In this document: piece by piece, positions 27,006 to 36,335 of the stretch | Layout of the letters: every line of letters starts with the position of its first letter | Position numbering within the stretch: the first letter of the stretch is position 1 | NCBI RefSeq assembly: GCF_025961575.1 | Contig: NZ_JAOQNX010000020.1 | Span: 1 to 64,000 of the forward strand | Origin: Rhodoblastus acidophilus | Lineage (GTDB): Bacteria; Pseudomonadota; Alphaproteobacteria; Rhizobiales; Beijerinckiaceae | DNA length: 64,000 nucleotides | Direction: 5' to 3' | Program-made: the position numbers and the translations under genes | The notes under the pieces: generated by a model | What the model saw: the letters and a program-made list of their open reading frames with translations, nothing else | Databases searched by the model: none | What the model was told of the DNA's origin: nothing

Positions 27006-28087
27006 CCGACAAGGTTTTTGTGAGGATCGAAGAATTGGTCTCGGCCGGTCTGGTCGATCCCGGGCAGGCGGAGGTTTTGGCGGAGGTCGCGGCGCGCTAC
27101 AGTGTCGCGCTGCCGGAAACGGTCGCCCGGTTAATCTCGCACCCTGCCGATCCCATCGGCCGGCAGTTCCTGCCGCGCGCTGAAGAATTGCGCGGGCTCC
27201 CCGAGGAAAACGCCGATCCGATCGGCGATGGCGCCCATCAGGCGGTCAAGGGTTTGATCCACCGCTATCCCGACCGCGTGCTGCTGAAACTCACCAGCGT
27301 CTGCCCGGTCTATTGCCGCTTCTGTTTTCGTCGGGCCAGCGTCGGCGCGGGGACCGAGGGGGTCCTGGACGATGCGGCGCTCGACGCCGCCTTCGCCTAT
27401 GTGGCGGAACACACGGAAATTTGGGAGGTGATCGTCACCGGCGGCGATCCGCTCGCGGTTTCGCCCCGCCGGCTGGCGGCGCTGTCGCGGCGAATGGCCG
27501 CGCTGCCGCACGTAAAAATTTTGCGGTTTCATTCGCGCGTGCCCGTGCTCGCGCCTTCGCGCATTACGCCGGAGCTGATCGCGGCGCTCAAGGAGAGCGG
27601 CAAGACGGTCTATGTCGCCGTCCACGCCAACCACCCGCGCGAACTCACAGCCGAAGCGCGCGAGGCCTGCGCGCGTCTTGCCGATCACGGGGTCGCGCTG
27701 GTGAGCCAGACCGTTCTGCTGCGTGGCGTGAACGATGATGTCGAAACCTTGTCGGCGCTGATGCGCGCCTTTGTCGAAATGCGCATCAAACCCTATTACC
27801 TGCATCATGGCGATCTCGCGCCGGGCACGTCGCATTTCCGGCTGTCCCTCGACGAGGGGCGGCGACTGGTCCGCGCCCTCCTGGGGCGTCTGTCCGGACT
27901 TTGCCAGCCGATTTACGTCGTCGACATTCCTGGCGGCTACGGCAAGGCGCCCGCGGCCTATTTTGAACGCCAAGGTCGCGCCTGGTCGGTCGAAGATTGG
28001 CGGGGAATCCGCCATGATTATGCCGATTCGCTCGGGCATGGCGGTGACGCGCCAAAGACTCCGGCGCCGCAAGGATCTTCGCTTTGA
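27002..28087 (+). CDS. epmB: EF-P beta-lysylation protein EpmB (radical SAM aminomutase)
   Basis: The 361-residue protein belongs to the lysine 2,3-aminomutase family. The radical SAM cluster motif CxxxCxxC is at residues 101-108 (CPVYCRFC). EpmB isomerises alpha-lysine to (R)-beta-lysine, the substrate of EpmA. The context (ATGA overlap with epmA, efp opposite) separates it from catabolic KamA enzymes, as does its shorter length. The stop overlaps the TTG start of the mechanosensitive channel gene. Confidence 0.94.
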   Translation: MTDKVFVRIEELVSAGLVDPGQAEVLAEVAARYSVALPETVARLISHPADPIGRQFLPRAEELRGLPEENADPIGDGAHQAVKGLIHRYPDRVLLKLTSVCPVYCRFCFRRASVGAGTEGVLDDAALDAAFAYVAEHTEIWEVIVTGGDPLAVSPRRLAALSRRMAALPHVKILRFHSRVPVLAPSRITPELIAALKESGKTVYVAVHANHPRELTAEAREACARLADHGVALVSQTVLLRGVNDDVETLSALMRAFVEMRIKPYYLHHGDLAPGTSHFRLSLDEGRRLVRALLGRLSGLCQPIYVVDIPGGYGKAPAAYFERQGRAWSVEDWRGIRHDYADSLGHGGDAPKTPAPQGSSL

Positions 28088-30552
28088 CCCGATGGTTTCT
28101 AGCCCTTTTGCTTGTCTTCACCTTGTCAGCGCCCACGCTGGCGGCCCCAAAGCTGCCGGCGCTCGCGGGCCCTGCGCCGGCTCCTGCTGAAAGCGCCCCG
28201 GTCGCGCCGCCGTCCGAACGGCTCGACGCCGCCAAGGCCGCGCTCGACGCGATCACCAAGGCGCTCGCCGCAGATTCGGTTCCCGACGCCGATCTCGTCA
28301 GAATGCGCGGCGACATCGATCCGGTGTTGGCGCAGGTGCTCGGCGTCGCCGCCGAGGTCACGCCCAAGCAGGCTGCGGTCAAGCAGAGGCTCGAACAGCT
28401 CGGTCCCGCGCCCGACGCCTCCGACGCCAACGCCCCGCCCGAGGACCCCAAGGTCGCGCAGGACCGCAAGGAGCAATTGAAACTTCAGTCCACCTTCGAC
28501 GATCTCGCCAAGCGCGCCAAGCTGCTTCAGGTCCAGGCCGAACAGCTCGCCGAGCAGATCGGCGAGCGCCGCCGCGCGCTGTTCGCCAGTTCCGTGTTCC
28601 AGGGCGGCGCCAGCATCCTGGCGCCAAGCCTATGGGTCGACGTAGCGAAGGAGGCGCCGGCCGACTTCAAATCGGCCGTTGCGGCGTTCTCGGACCTGTT
28701 CCACCAGTTGCAAGCCGTGGTGAACGGCGAGAAGGCGGCGCTTGCGCTCGGCCTGCTGACGCTGATCGTTCTCGCCACTGGCTGGGCGGTTTTCGCCATC
28801 GCGCAGCGGCTGCCGAGGGAAAAACCGCACCGCGAACTCAACAATCTGAGAATCAGCGTCAACGCGCTGTGGAGCGGCCTCGCCATCATGATCCCGCCGC
28901 TCGGCGCGGTGGGCGCGCTGATCGCGCTGGTGAATTGGCTTGGGGTCTCTGACCCGCAGTTGACCCAACTCGGCATCGCTCTGATCGGCGTCGTCGTCAA
29001 GCTGACGCTCACGGCGGGCATGATCGCCGCGATTCTGGCGCCCTCTCGCGCAATTTGGCGCCCGATCGACCTGTCCGATCGCGTCGCCCGCCGGTTGTCG
29101 CAGCTCATTTTCATCCTGATGGGCGTCGCCTCCTTCGGGAGGCTTATCGAAGTGCTGGCGGAAACCGTCGGCGCCTCGCTCCAGGTTTCTGTTGCGGCGC
29201 GCGGCGTGGTTTCGATGCTGGTCGGCCTGATCCTGGCGCGTGGTCTCTATGGAATCATCCTGTCGCCGGACGCCAGGAACGCGGCCGCGGGCAAGCCTGC
29301 GAACCTTGCCGACGAATCGCCGTTCTGGGCGCCGATTCGGTTGTTCTCCTGGTTCGCCACCTTCGCCATCATGGGCGCGGCGCTGCTCGGCTATGTCGCG
29401 CTCTCGTCGTTCCTGGTCAACCAACTGGCCTGGATGGCTTTTGTGGGCGGCGTGCTGTTCCTGCTGCTCAAGCTCACCGACGGCGCGACGGAACAGGCCT
29501 TCCGTCCGGCGTCCCGGATGAGCCGCAATCTCACGGCGACGATCGGCGTGGGGCGGGAGAGCCTCCAGCAGATCGGCGTGCTGCTCTCGGGCCTTTTCAC
29601 CGTCGCCCTTTCGGCCGCTGCGCTGATTCTGGTCATTTTCCCCTGGGGCGTTCAGTCCCATGACATGATCGGCGCCGTGCAATCGGTGATTTTCGGCGTG
29701 AAGATCGGCGATGTCACCATCTCCATGTCGAGCGTCGTGGTTGCGCTGCTGTTCTTCGCCGTCGGCTATGGTTTGACCGGCGCGGTGCGCAATTGGCTGC
29801 AAAATCGCTACCTTCCGCTCACCCAACTCGACCAGGGCCTGCGCGACGCCATTTCGGCGAGCGTCGGCTATCTCGGCCTCGGCGTGTCCCTGGTGCTGTC
29901 GCTCGGCTATGTCGGCATCAGTTTCGAGCGGTTGGCTCTGGTGGCGGGCGCCCTGTCCGTCGGTATCGGTCTCGGCCTGCAGGGCGTGGTCGCTAATTTC
30001 GTCGCGGGCCTGATCATCATGTGGGAGCGGGCCATTCGCGTCGGCGATCTCGTCGTGGTCGGCGGCGAAACCGGCACGGTGCGGCGCATCAACATCCGGG
30101 CCACCGAAATCCAAACCCCGGATCGCGCCACGACCATCGTGCCCAATGGCAACATGATCACGGGCGTCGTCAAAAATTTCGTGCGCGAGGATCGGGTCGG
30201 CCGGGTGGTGATCCCGGTCCAGGCGGCCTGGGATTCAGACCCGGAACAGGTCCGTGCGCTGCTGGTGGCGACCGCCAAGGAGCATGACGAGGTCGTGCGC
30301 TTCCCGGCGCCGCTCGCTTTGTTCGTCAAATTCGGGGCGACGATGCTGGAGTTCGAGCTCTATTGCTTCGTCGAGGATGTCGAACGCGCAGGCCGGGTCA
30401 AGAGTGACCTGCACTTCGCCATCTTCAAGGCTTTTGCGGAGGCCGGCATCAAGATGACCCCGCCGACGGCGCCCGTGCCGCTCGATGTCGGGGCGCTCGA
30501 GCCGATCTTGCGCACGCTCGCGCCCCCGTCCCGGTCGGAAGCGGAAAATTAA
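28084..30552 (+). CDS. Large MscS-family mechanosensitive channel with DUF3772
   Basis: The 822-residue protein starts with a signal peptide (ending about residue 21), then a periplasmic coiled-coil-rich DUF3772 region (about 25-170), about eleven membrane spans and a C-terminal MscS domain. The pore helix is recognisable in VGIGLGLQGVVANFVAGLI, followed by the beta domain GDLVVVGGETGTVRRINIRAT. Such channels open under hypoosmotic tension. The start is a TTG overlapping the epmB stop (TTGA), so translation is probably coupled although no functional link is obvious. Confidence 0.88.
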   Translation: MTRWFLALLLVFTLSAPTLAAPKLPALAGPAPAPAESAPVAPPSERLDAAKAALDAITKALAADSVPDADLVRMRGDIDPVLAQVLGVAAEVTPKQAAVKQRLEQLGPAPDASDANAPPEDPKVAQDRKEQLKLQSTFDDLAKRAKLLQVQAEQLAEQIGERRRALFASSVFQGGASILAPSLWVDVAKEAPADFKSAVAAFSDLFHQLQAVVNGEKAALALGLLTLIVLATGWAVFAIAQRLPREKPHRELNNLRISVNALWSGLAIMIPPLGAVGALIALVNWLGVSDPQLTQLGIALIGVVVKLTLTAGMIAAILAPSRAIWRPIDLSDRVARRLSQLIFILMGVASFGRLIEVLAETVGASLQVSVAARGVVSMLVGLILARGLYGIILSPDARNAAAGKPANLADESPFWAPIRLFSWFATFAIMGAALLGYVALSSFLVNQLAWMAFVGGVLFLLLKLTDGATEQAFRPASRMSRNLTATIGVGRESLQQIGVLLSGLFTVALSAAALILVIFPWGVQSHDMIGAVQSVIFGVKIGDVTISMSSVVVALLFFAVGYGLTGAVRNWLQNRYLPLTQLDQGLRDAISASVGYLGLGVSLVLSLGYVGISFERLALVAGALSVGIGLGLQGVVANFVAGLIIMWERAIRVGDLVVVGGETGTVRRINIRATEIQTPDRATTIVPNGNMITGVVKNFVREDRVGRVVIPVQAAWDSDPEQVRALLVATAKEHDEVVRFPAPLALFVKFGATMLEFELYCFVEDVERAGRVKSDLHFAIFKAFAEAGIKMTPPTAPVPLDVGALEPILRTLAPPSRSEAEN

Positions 30553-30576
30553 CGCTTTGCTCTCACACCCTCGATC

Positions 30577-31098
30577 ATGACCATGACCAAAATTCCCGCG
30601 CTCGCCGCGCTGCTGGCCCTCGCCGGCTGCGCCGCCGAGACTTTTGACAAGCCGGCGCCGCCGCCCGCTCCGCCCGCGACGCCAGGATTTTATGCCTCGA
30701 TGGCCAAGCCGGGCGCGAAGATCGACGCGCAGGGCGCGGCCGAAATGATCTCGCTCTATCGCCGGAATCATGGGCTGGAGTCGCTGACGGTCGATCCCGC
30801 GCTGATGGAGGAGGCGCGCCGCCAGGCTGAGGCGATGGCCGGAGCCGACAAGCTCAGCCACGAAGTCCGGGGCTCGCTGACCGACCGGCTCAACCGCGCT
30901 GGCTTCGCCAAGTCGAGGGCCGTCGAAAACGTCTCGGCCGGCTACCACACGGTCGCCGAAGCCTTTTCGGGCTGGCGGGATTCAAAGCCGCACAACGCCA
31001 ACATGCTGGCGCCCGGGATGACGCGCATGGGGATCGCCGCCGTCTACAATCCGAACGCGCGCTATCACGTGTTCTGGGCGCTGGTGCTGACCAATTAA
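30577..31098 (+). CDS. CAP/SCP-domain lipoprotein
   Basis: The 173-residue protein has a lipobox LALAGC with Cys18 as the likely acylated residue, a short Pro-rich linker (about 25-40) and a CAP domain (about 50-172) with the hallmark pattern MISLYRRNHGLESLTVDP, KLSHEV and GYHTVAEAFSGWRDS. Bacterial CAP-domain proteins are secreted or surface proteins of mostly unknown activity. It lies 24 bases behind the channel gene on the same strand. The stop overlaps the end of the convergent hydrolase gene by four bases. Confidence 0.85.
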   Translation: MTMTKIPALAALLALAGCAAETFDKPAPPPAPPATPGFYASMAKPGAKIDAQGAAEMISLYRRNHGLESLTVDPALMEEARRQAEAMAGADKLSHEVRGSLTDRLNRAGFAKSRAVENVSAGYHTVAEAFSGWRDSKPHNANMLAPGMTRMGIAAVYNPNARYHVFWALVLTN

Positions 31099-32003
31099 CT
31101 TGTTTTGCCCGCGAGAAAATCCTCGACCGGCGCCAGCGAGGCCGCGGGGTTTTCCTCGAACGGGACATGGCCGAGGTCCGGCAGGCGCACCAGTTTCGCG
31201 TGCGGCAGATCGCGCAGAAAATCGTCCGCATTGCTGATCGGGATCATCGCATCCTTCTCGCCCCAAACCAGCAAGGTGGGGATTTTGATGCGGGCGAGAG
31301 TGGGGGCGGGATCACGAAGCCGCACCTGCTCCATGCGCGCCAGAATCGCCTCGCGCACGCCGGGCGCCAGCATGAGGTCGTGATAACGCGTCACGGTCTC
31401 GTCGCTCAGCGCCTCCGGGCGGGCGTAGGCGGCGGCGAGCGTCTCGCGCAGCAGGGGACGCGGCGTGACATAGGGCAGCGCCCGCATCACCAGCGGGGTT
31501 TCCGGCGTCTTGTCATATTCGAAACCGGCGCTGGCGAAACCGTCCGGAGAGATCAGCACCATGCGGTTGACGCGGTTCGGATGCTGAGCCGCGAAATTCC
31601 AGGCGATGCGTCCGCCGAGCGAATTGCCGATCAGACTGGCGCGGGCGATGCCGAGCTTGTTCATGAGATCGGCGAGGATTTTGATCTCGCGGTCGTCGCT
31701 GTAGTCGCCGGTCGGGTCGGGGCCGGTCAGGCCGAAACCCGGCAAATCGAAACGGATGACGCGGTAACGCGCCGAAAGTTGTTGCGCCCAGGGCTCCCAG
31801 GTGTCGAGGCTGGAGGCAAAACCGTGCAGCATGATCACGACGGGGGCGTTGCGCGGTCCGGTGTCGCGCAGGCGCAAGCGCACGCCGTCGACGGTGCTGT
31901 ACGCGCCGGGATAGGCGGCCTCAAGCTCGGCGCGCGGCTTGTCGGGAGAATAGACCAGAAGGGACACGGCGACGCCCGCCACGGCGAGAATGGGCGCGAT
32001 CAT
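31095..32003 (-). CDS. Membrane-anchored alpha/beta hydrolase
   Basis: The protein opens with a hydrophobic anchor (MIAPILAVAGVAVSLLV) followed by a canonical alpha/beta hydrolase: oxyanion HGF in IMLHGFASS, nucleophile elbow GNSLGGR, a late Asp in VWGEKDAMIP and His in LGHVPFEE. Substrate is unknown; haloalkane dehalogenase- or epoxide-hydrolase-like sequences look similar. The ATG at 32003 is favoured by GAGGA seven bases upstream; the frame is open 23 codons further. Confidence 0.85.
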   Translation of the reverse strand: MIAPILAVAGVAVSLLVYSPDKPRAELEAAYPGAYSTVDGVRLRLRDTGPRNAPVVIMLHGFASSLDTWEPWAQQLSARYRVIRFDLPGFGLTGPDPTGDYSDDREIKILADLMNKLGIARASLIGNSLGGRIAWNFAAQHPNRVNRMVLISPDGFASAGFEYDKTPETPLVMRALPYVTPRPLLRETLAAAYARPEALSDETVTRYHDLMLAPGVREAILARMEQVRLRDPAPTLARIKIPTLLVWGEKDAMIPISNADDFLRDLPHAKLVRLPDLGHVPFEENPAASLAPVEDFLAGKTS

Positions 32004-32137
32004 TGATCCGTCCTCGTATCGGGCAAGGCGCGCTTCCTTTCCTGGCAAGCCGATTTTTCCGGCTGTCTCCAAAATAGATGTTGAGCCGCGCCCGGTTGGT
32101 CAAGCTGCACGTGTGTGATCTCGGCCTGGACGGCGGT

Positions 32138-33067
32138 TTAATTGACGAAGAAGACGAAATAGCCGATCGAGGCGCCGAAGACCGCGAACAGGCCGACGAG
32201 TCCGATCAGCATGACGAGATCGTCCTGAGCGACCGACTCTGCGCCCGCCATGTCCGGCGCGGGAGCGCTTTTCATAACAGGCTTCGGCAAGGGCGCGGCG
32301 GCGGCGATCGCCTTCTTGACGGGTTTCTTTTCCGGAAGGGGGGGCGCTTTGCGTGCGCGACGCTCAGGCGGGTTCTTCTCCCGCTCCGCCACGATCCACT
32401 TCGCCTGCAAATAGACGAAAATCGCGCCCGCTATGGGGAGCGCATAGGCCAGCGCCGGCGCTTGTCGCGCCACCCAGTCGGCGTAGGCCGCGTCGCTTGC
32501 GGCGAGGTCGCCCGCCGTCCAGCCGAGCAGCAGGCCGCCAAAGACGACGAAGGCCGGGTATTTTTCCAGCAGCAGGGCCAGAGCCGCGCTGCCGACGATC
32601 AGGATTGGAATGCTCAGCGCAAGGCCGGCCAGCAGCCGCCAGAGATTGCCGGCGGCCACGGCGGCGAGCGCCACCACATTGTCGAGGCTCATGATGGCGT
32701 CGGCGGTGACGATGACGATCGCCGCCGCGAGAATGTCGCCGCGCAGACCCGTCGGCTCCTCGGGGCGGTCTTCCAGGGGCTCTCCCGGTTCAGCCGCCGA
32801 GAGGTTCACGGCGATCACGATCAGCAGGAAGGCGCTGACGAGTTTCAGGAACGGAACCGAAATGAGCACGCCCGCCAGCGCGGTCAGCAGGACGCGCAAG
32901 ACGATGGCGCCGGCCGCGCCGAGCACGATGGCTTTTGACGCGTCGCGCTTCGGCAGCGTGCGGCAGGCCATGGCGATCACCGCGGCGTTGTCGCCGCTGA
33001 GCACCAGATCCAGGAACAGGATTTGCAGCGGCACAACAATCCAGGAGGCGGTCAGTCCGCTGTCCAT
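32138..33067 (-). CDS. TerC-family membrane protein (YjbE-like)
   Basis: The 309-residue protein has about eight membrane spans and the TerC signature acidic residues inside them, seen in DLVLSGDNAAVIAMA and TADAIMSLDNVVAL. A hydrophilic Lys/Pro-rich insert (about 205-260) precedes the last spans. TerC proteins are linked to manganese export and metal insertion into secreted proteins. ATG 33067 is chosen with GGAG nine bases upstream; an in-frame TTG lies five codons further up. Proximity to the Nramp-like gene (about 40 bases) on the same strand suggests a shared metal-related role. Confidence 0.85.
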   Translation of the reverse strand: MDSGLTASWIVVPLQILFLDLVLSGDNAAVIAMACRTLPKRDASKAIVLGAAGAIVLRVLLTALAGVLISVPFLKLVSAFLLIVIAVNLSAAEPGEPLEDRPEEPTGLRGDILAAAIVIVTADAIMSLDNVVALAAVAAGNLWRLLAGLALSIPILIVGSAALALLLEKYPAFVVFGGLLLGWTAGDLAASDAAYADWVARQAPALAYALPIAGAIFVYLQAKWIVAEREKNPPERRARKAPPLPEKKPVKKAIAAAAPLPKPVMKSAPAPDMAGAESVAQDDLVMLIGLVGLFAVFGASIGYFVFFVN

Positions 33068-33107
33068 CTCATTCCACTCCAAGGCCTCTCAAGCGAGGCA
33101 AGACCTC

Positions 33108-34340
33108 TCACGCGAGGACGCCCACCAGCCCCGCATAGAGCGCCAGCGCCGACACCAGCAGAAACAGCGCGGCGCTCGCCGCGGCGCGCAGCCCCGAGGG
33201 CCGCAGATCGCCGTCGAGTTTCCGACGCGCCAGCACGAAAAGACACAGCAGCGCCGCGGGCAACAGCAATGCGTTGACAACCGCGACCGCCATCGACAGG
33301 CGCACGGCGTCCACGCCCGCCGCGACGAAAGCGCCGGCGCAGGCGAGCAGGACGACGAAGCTGCCATAGAACCAGGGCGCCTCGCGCGGATGCTGTTCGA
33401 GCGAGTGCCGTCGGCCCGCCGCCTCGCCGACGGCCCAGGCGCAGGCGAGGCAGGCGACGACGCTCGCCACCAGCGCGCCGCCCATCAGTCCCGCGCAGAA
33501 CAACGCGGAGCCGACGCCCTCGCCCAGCGCGCGGTCGAACAGGCGCGCGAACTCGCCGACGGTGTCGTCGGAGACCGCGCCATGTGAGGCCGCCGCGACC
33601 TGCACGCCGCAGGTGACGAGCTGGCAAAGCGTCGCGCCGACGAGCGTGTCGAACCGCGCATGGCCGAGATGCCGGCGCGTCAAACCTTTGTCGCAGGCGG
33701 CGGATTGCTGGTAGAACAGCGCCCAGGGCATGATCGTCGCGCCGAGATTGGCGGCGACCAAGTATAGCAGGCGCGGCGAATGGGCGAGGCCGCTCGTGTC
33801 GGCGGCGATCCTGGAAAAATCCGGATGCGCCTTCCAGCCGGCGTAGAGAAAGACGCATTCCGCCGCGCCGAACATCAGGGCGATCCGCTCCACGGAGCGG
33901 TAGGAGCCGGTGAGCGCCATTGCGGACAGGCCGAGCACGACCGTCCCCACGGTGAGGGCCGAAGGAATCCCGTAAAACTCTCCCGCCGCCGCCATGCCGC
34001 TGAACTGCGTAACCAGCGCGCCGAAACAGCTCGCCGTCAGCACCCCGGCGACGACAATCCCCGCGCGCCCGCCAAAACATTCGCGGATCAGCTCGATCGC
34101 GCCACGCCCTGTTCCCAGCGCCAGCCGCAAGGCCAGCTCCTGGGCGACATAGAGAACGGGAATCACCGCGAGCTGAAACAGGATCAGCGCATAGCCGGTC
34201 TCCACGCCGGTCTGCGCCGCCGTCAGAATGCTGCCGACGTCGGTGTCGGCGAGCATGACCACCAGTCCGGGGCCCAGGGCCGCGAAATAGGCGCGAATCC
34301 CCGTTTCGCGGCGCCCTGTTCCCGGCGCGGCGGTCGTCAA
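33108..34340 (-). CDS. Nramp-related divalent metal transporter, atypical site
   Basis: The predicted 410-residue product has about eleven membrane spans and aligns by eye with the Nramp (COG1914) fold. The span-1 metal motif DPGN of classic Nramp proteins is replaced by DTDVGS, and the span-6 MPH motif reads MPW, so it belongs to a divergent branch and the transported ion cannot be assumed to be Mn or Fe. The start is inferred at a TTG that overlaps the hflC stop (TTGA). The frame is open 95 codons further into hflC, but that part is Arg-rich antisense-like sequence, not protein-like. The TerC gene follows. Confidence 0.78.
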   Translation of the reverse strand: MTTAAPGTGRRETGIRAYFAALGPGLVVMLADTDVGSILTAAQTGVETGYALILFQLAVIPVLYVAQELALRLALGTGRGAIELIRECFGGRAGIVVAGVLTASCFGALVTQFSGMAAAGEFYGIPSALTVGTVVLGLSAMALTGSYRSVERIALMFGAAECVFLYAGWKAHPDFSRIAADTSGLAHSPRLLYLVAANLGATIMPWALFYQQSAACDKGLTRRHLGHARFDTLVGATLCQLVTCGVQVAAASHGAVSDDTVGEFARLFDRALGEGVGSALFCAGLMGGALVASVVACLACAWAVGEAAGRRHSLEQHPREAPWFYGSFVVLLACAGAFVAAGVDAVRLSMAVAVVNALLLPAALLCLFVLARRKLDGDLRPSGLRAAASAALFLLVSALALYAGLVGVLA

Positions 34341-35224
34341 CGCGCGCCCTGCGGCGCCGCGATTTGCGGGCCGTGCTTGAAGGTCTTCAAGAATTCCGCG
34401 TCTGGAGACAGGACCAGCGTCGGGGCGGAGTCCGCGAGCGACTGGCGATAGGTCTGCAAGGATCGATAGAAGGTGTAGAAGCCGGGGTCCCGGCCGACCG
34501 CCTCGCCCAACACCTTGTTGGCGGCGGCGTCGGCCTCGCCATGGGCGATCCGCGCGGCGCGCTGCGCCTCCGACAGGATGACGGTGCGTTCGCGATCGGC
34601 GCGGGCCTGGATCTGCTGCGCCCACTCGAACCCCTGCGCGCGCAGCTCCTTGGCCTCGCGCTGGCGTTCGGATTTCATCCGATCGTAGATCGCCTGACTG
34701 GTTTCGAAGGGCAAGTCGGCCCGGTGCAGCCGCACTTCGACGACATCGACGCCATAGGGACGGAATTTCTCCGTGACCTCGCGCTGAACATTCTCGATCA
34801 CCCGGCTGCGGTCGGCGGAAAGCAGCGCGTGCAGATTGATCTGGCCGAATTCGCGGCGCAGCGCCGAACTCACCACCTGCGCCAGTTGCGCGCGCGCCTG
34901 TTCGACGGTGCGCAGCGACTGGTTGAATTGCTGGGGATCCACGATGCGGAAGCGCGTGTAGGTCTGGACCTCGATGCGTTTCTGATCGCCGAGGATCACC
35001 TGTTCCGCCGGGGGCTCCAGCAGCAGCAGGCGCGCGTCATAGATGAGGGCCGTATCGAGGAACGGCGCTTTCATCTTCAGGCCCGGCGTGTTTTCGGTCC
35101 GAACCGGCGCGCCGAGACGCACGACCAGCGCGCGCTCGCCCTCGCCGACGATGAACAGGCTCGCTTGGGCGAGATAGGCGGCGAGCGCCGTCAGCGCCAG
35201 CGCGACTTTGGCGAGGCGGCTCAT
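34337..35224 (-). CDS. hflC: Protease modulator HflC
   Basis: The 295-residue SPFH/band-7 protein has a membrane anchor (residues 4-22) and a periplasmic prohibitin-like domain. With HflK it forms a cage around FtsH and modulates its proteolysis of membrane proteins. Its ATG overlaps the hflK stop by four bases. Relatives usually carry a DegP/DegQ protease gene directly downstream. Here the Nramp-like gene occupies that place. Confidence 0.93.
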   Translation of the reverse strand: MSRLAKVALALTALAAYLAQASLFIVGEGERALVVRLGAPVRTENTPGLKMKAPFLDTALIYDARLLLLEPPAEQVILGDQKRIEVQTYTRFRIVDPQQFNQSLRTVEQARAQLAQVVSSALRREFGQINLHALLSADRSRVIENVQREVTEKFRPYGVDVVEVRLHRADLPFETSQAIYDRMKSERQREAKELRAQGFEWAQQIQARADRERTVILSEAQRAARIAHGEADAAANKVLGEAVGRDPGFYTFYRSLQTYRQSLADSAPTLVLSPDAEFLKTFKHGPQIAAPQGAR

Positions 35225-36258
35225 TTCGGCGCTCCCGCACTCGTTGCGGGCGTTCTGGTCTCGGTGAGCGGCAGGAACGGCTGGACGCTCGCCACGCCCT
35301 TGCCCGAGGAATCGATGATCACTTTCGAGGACTTGCGCAGCGCCTCATCGACGCTTTCGAGATAAAGCCGCCAGGCCGTGACCTCCTTGGCCTGCGCATA
35401 GCTCTGATAGACCGACAGGAAATTCTTGGCGTCGCCTTCGGCCAGATTGACGGCCTGGGCGCGGTAGGCTTCGGCCTCCTGCCGGATGCGCTCGGCTTCG
35501 CCGCGCGCGCGCGGCAAAATATCGTTGGCGTAGGCCTCGGCCTCGTTGCGGGCGCGCTCCTGGTCGGCGCGGGCGCGCTGGACGTCGTTGAAGGCGTCGA
35601 TCACGGTGGTCGGCGGGTCCACGCGCTGCAATTGCACCTGCATCACCGAAATGCCAGCCTGCTCGGAATCGAGCAGTTTTTGCAGGACATTGCGCGTCTC
35701 GTCGGCGATCTGCTGGCGCCGGTCGGACAGCGCCGCCTGAATCGGCGTGCGCGCGATCACCTCGCGCAATGCGCTTTCGGCGGCGATGCGCAAGGCGGTC
35801 TCCGGCTCCGCCACCTTGAACAGGTAAAGGCCGGCATCCTTGATCTGCCAGACGATGGCGCAATCGGCCTCGACGATGTTCTCGTCGCCGGTGAGCATCT
35901 GCTTTTCGCGCGAGGCGCCGCCGCCGGCGGCCCCGAGTTGCAGCTGGTTGACTTGGGTCACGCGCGGCAGCAGCGCCGTCTCGATCGGCCAGGGCAGATG
36001 GAAATGCAGGCCCGGCTGGGTGGTCTCGACCCATCGGCCGAAGCGCAGGATGACGCCCTGCTCGTCGGGCTGCACCTTGTAGAGGCCGGTCGAGGCCCAG
36101 GCGAAAACGGCGAGGCTGAGGACAAGCGCGGCGCTGCGCCGGCTGAAGGACGGGATTTTGAAGAACTCGCCGAGTTTCTCCTTGGCGAGCCCGCCGAGGT
36201 CCTGCGGGTGATCGCTTACGGCGCTGTCCGTCAGCGCCTCCTGGCTTTGCTCGGTCAA
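35221..36258 (-). CDS. hflK: FtsH modulator HflK
   Basis: The 345-residue partner of HflC has a cytoplasmic N-terminus, one span (about 41-62, ALVLSLAVFAWASTGLY), an SPFH domain beginning VQPDEQGVILRFG and a long coiled-coil region rich in Ala/Glu/Arg (about 225-290). It forms the HflKC assembly around FtsH. The protein's ATG is the first gene start of this minus-strand group, and a gap of 77 bases separates it from the amidotransferase. Confidence 0.93.
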   Translation of the reverse strand: MTEQSQEALTDSAVSDHPQDLGGLAKEKLGEFFKIPSFSRRSAALVLSLAVFAWASTGLYKVQPDEQGVILRFGRWVETTQPGLHFHLPWPIETALLPRVTQVNQLQLGAAGGGASREKQMLTGDENIVEADCAIVWQIKDAGLYLFKVAEPETALRIAAESALREVIARTPIQAALSDRRQQIADETRNVLQKLLDSEQAGISVMQVQLQRVDPPTTVIDAFNDVQRARADQERARNEAEAYANDILPRARGEAERIRQEAEAYRAQAVNLAEGDAKNFLSVYQSYAQAKEVTAWRLYLESVDEALRKSSKVIIDSSGKGVASVQPFLPLTETRTPATSAGAPK

Positions 36259-36335
36259 GGTCGGTCTCTATTGCGGCGACGCGTCGGCGCGGAAACTAGC
36301 GTTGATTTAGGTCAAAAGCTAGCGTGGCGCACGCG

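Noticed and set aside
28630-30114. 494-codon minus-strand frame opposite the MscS channel gene
   Set aside because: Extremely rich in Asp, Arg, Gln and His with no hydrophobic core; mirror of a real membrane-protein gene.
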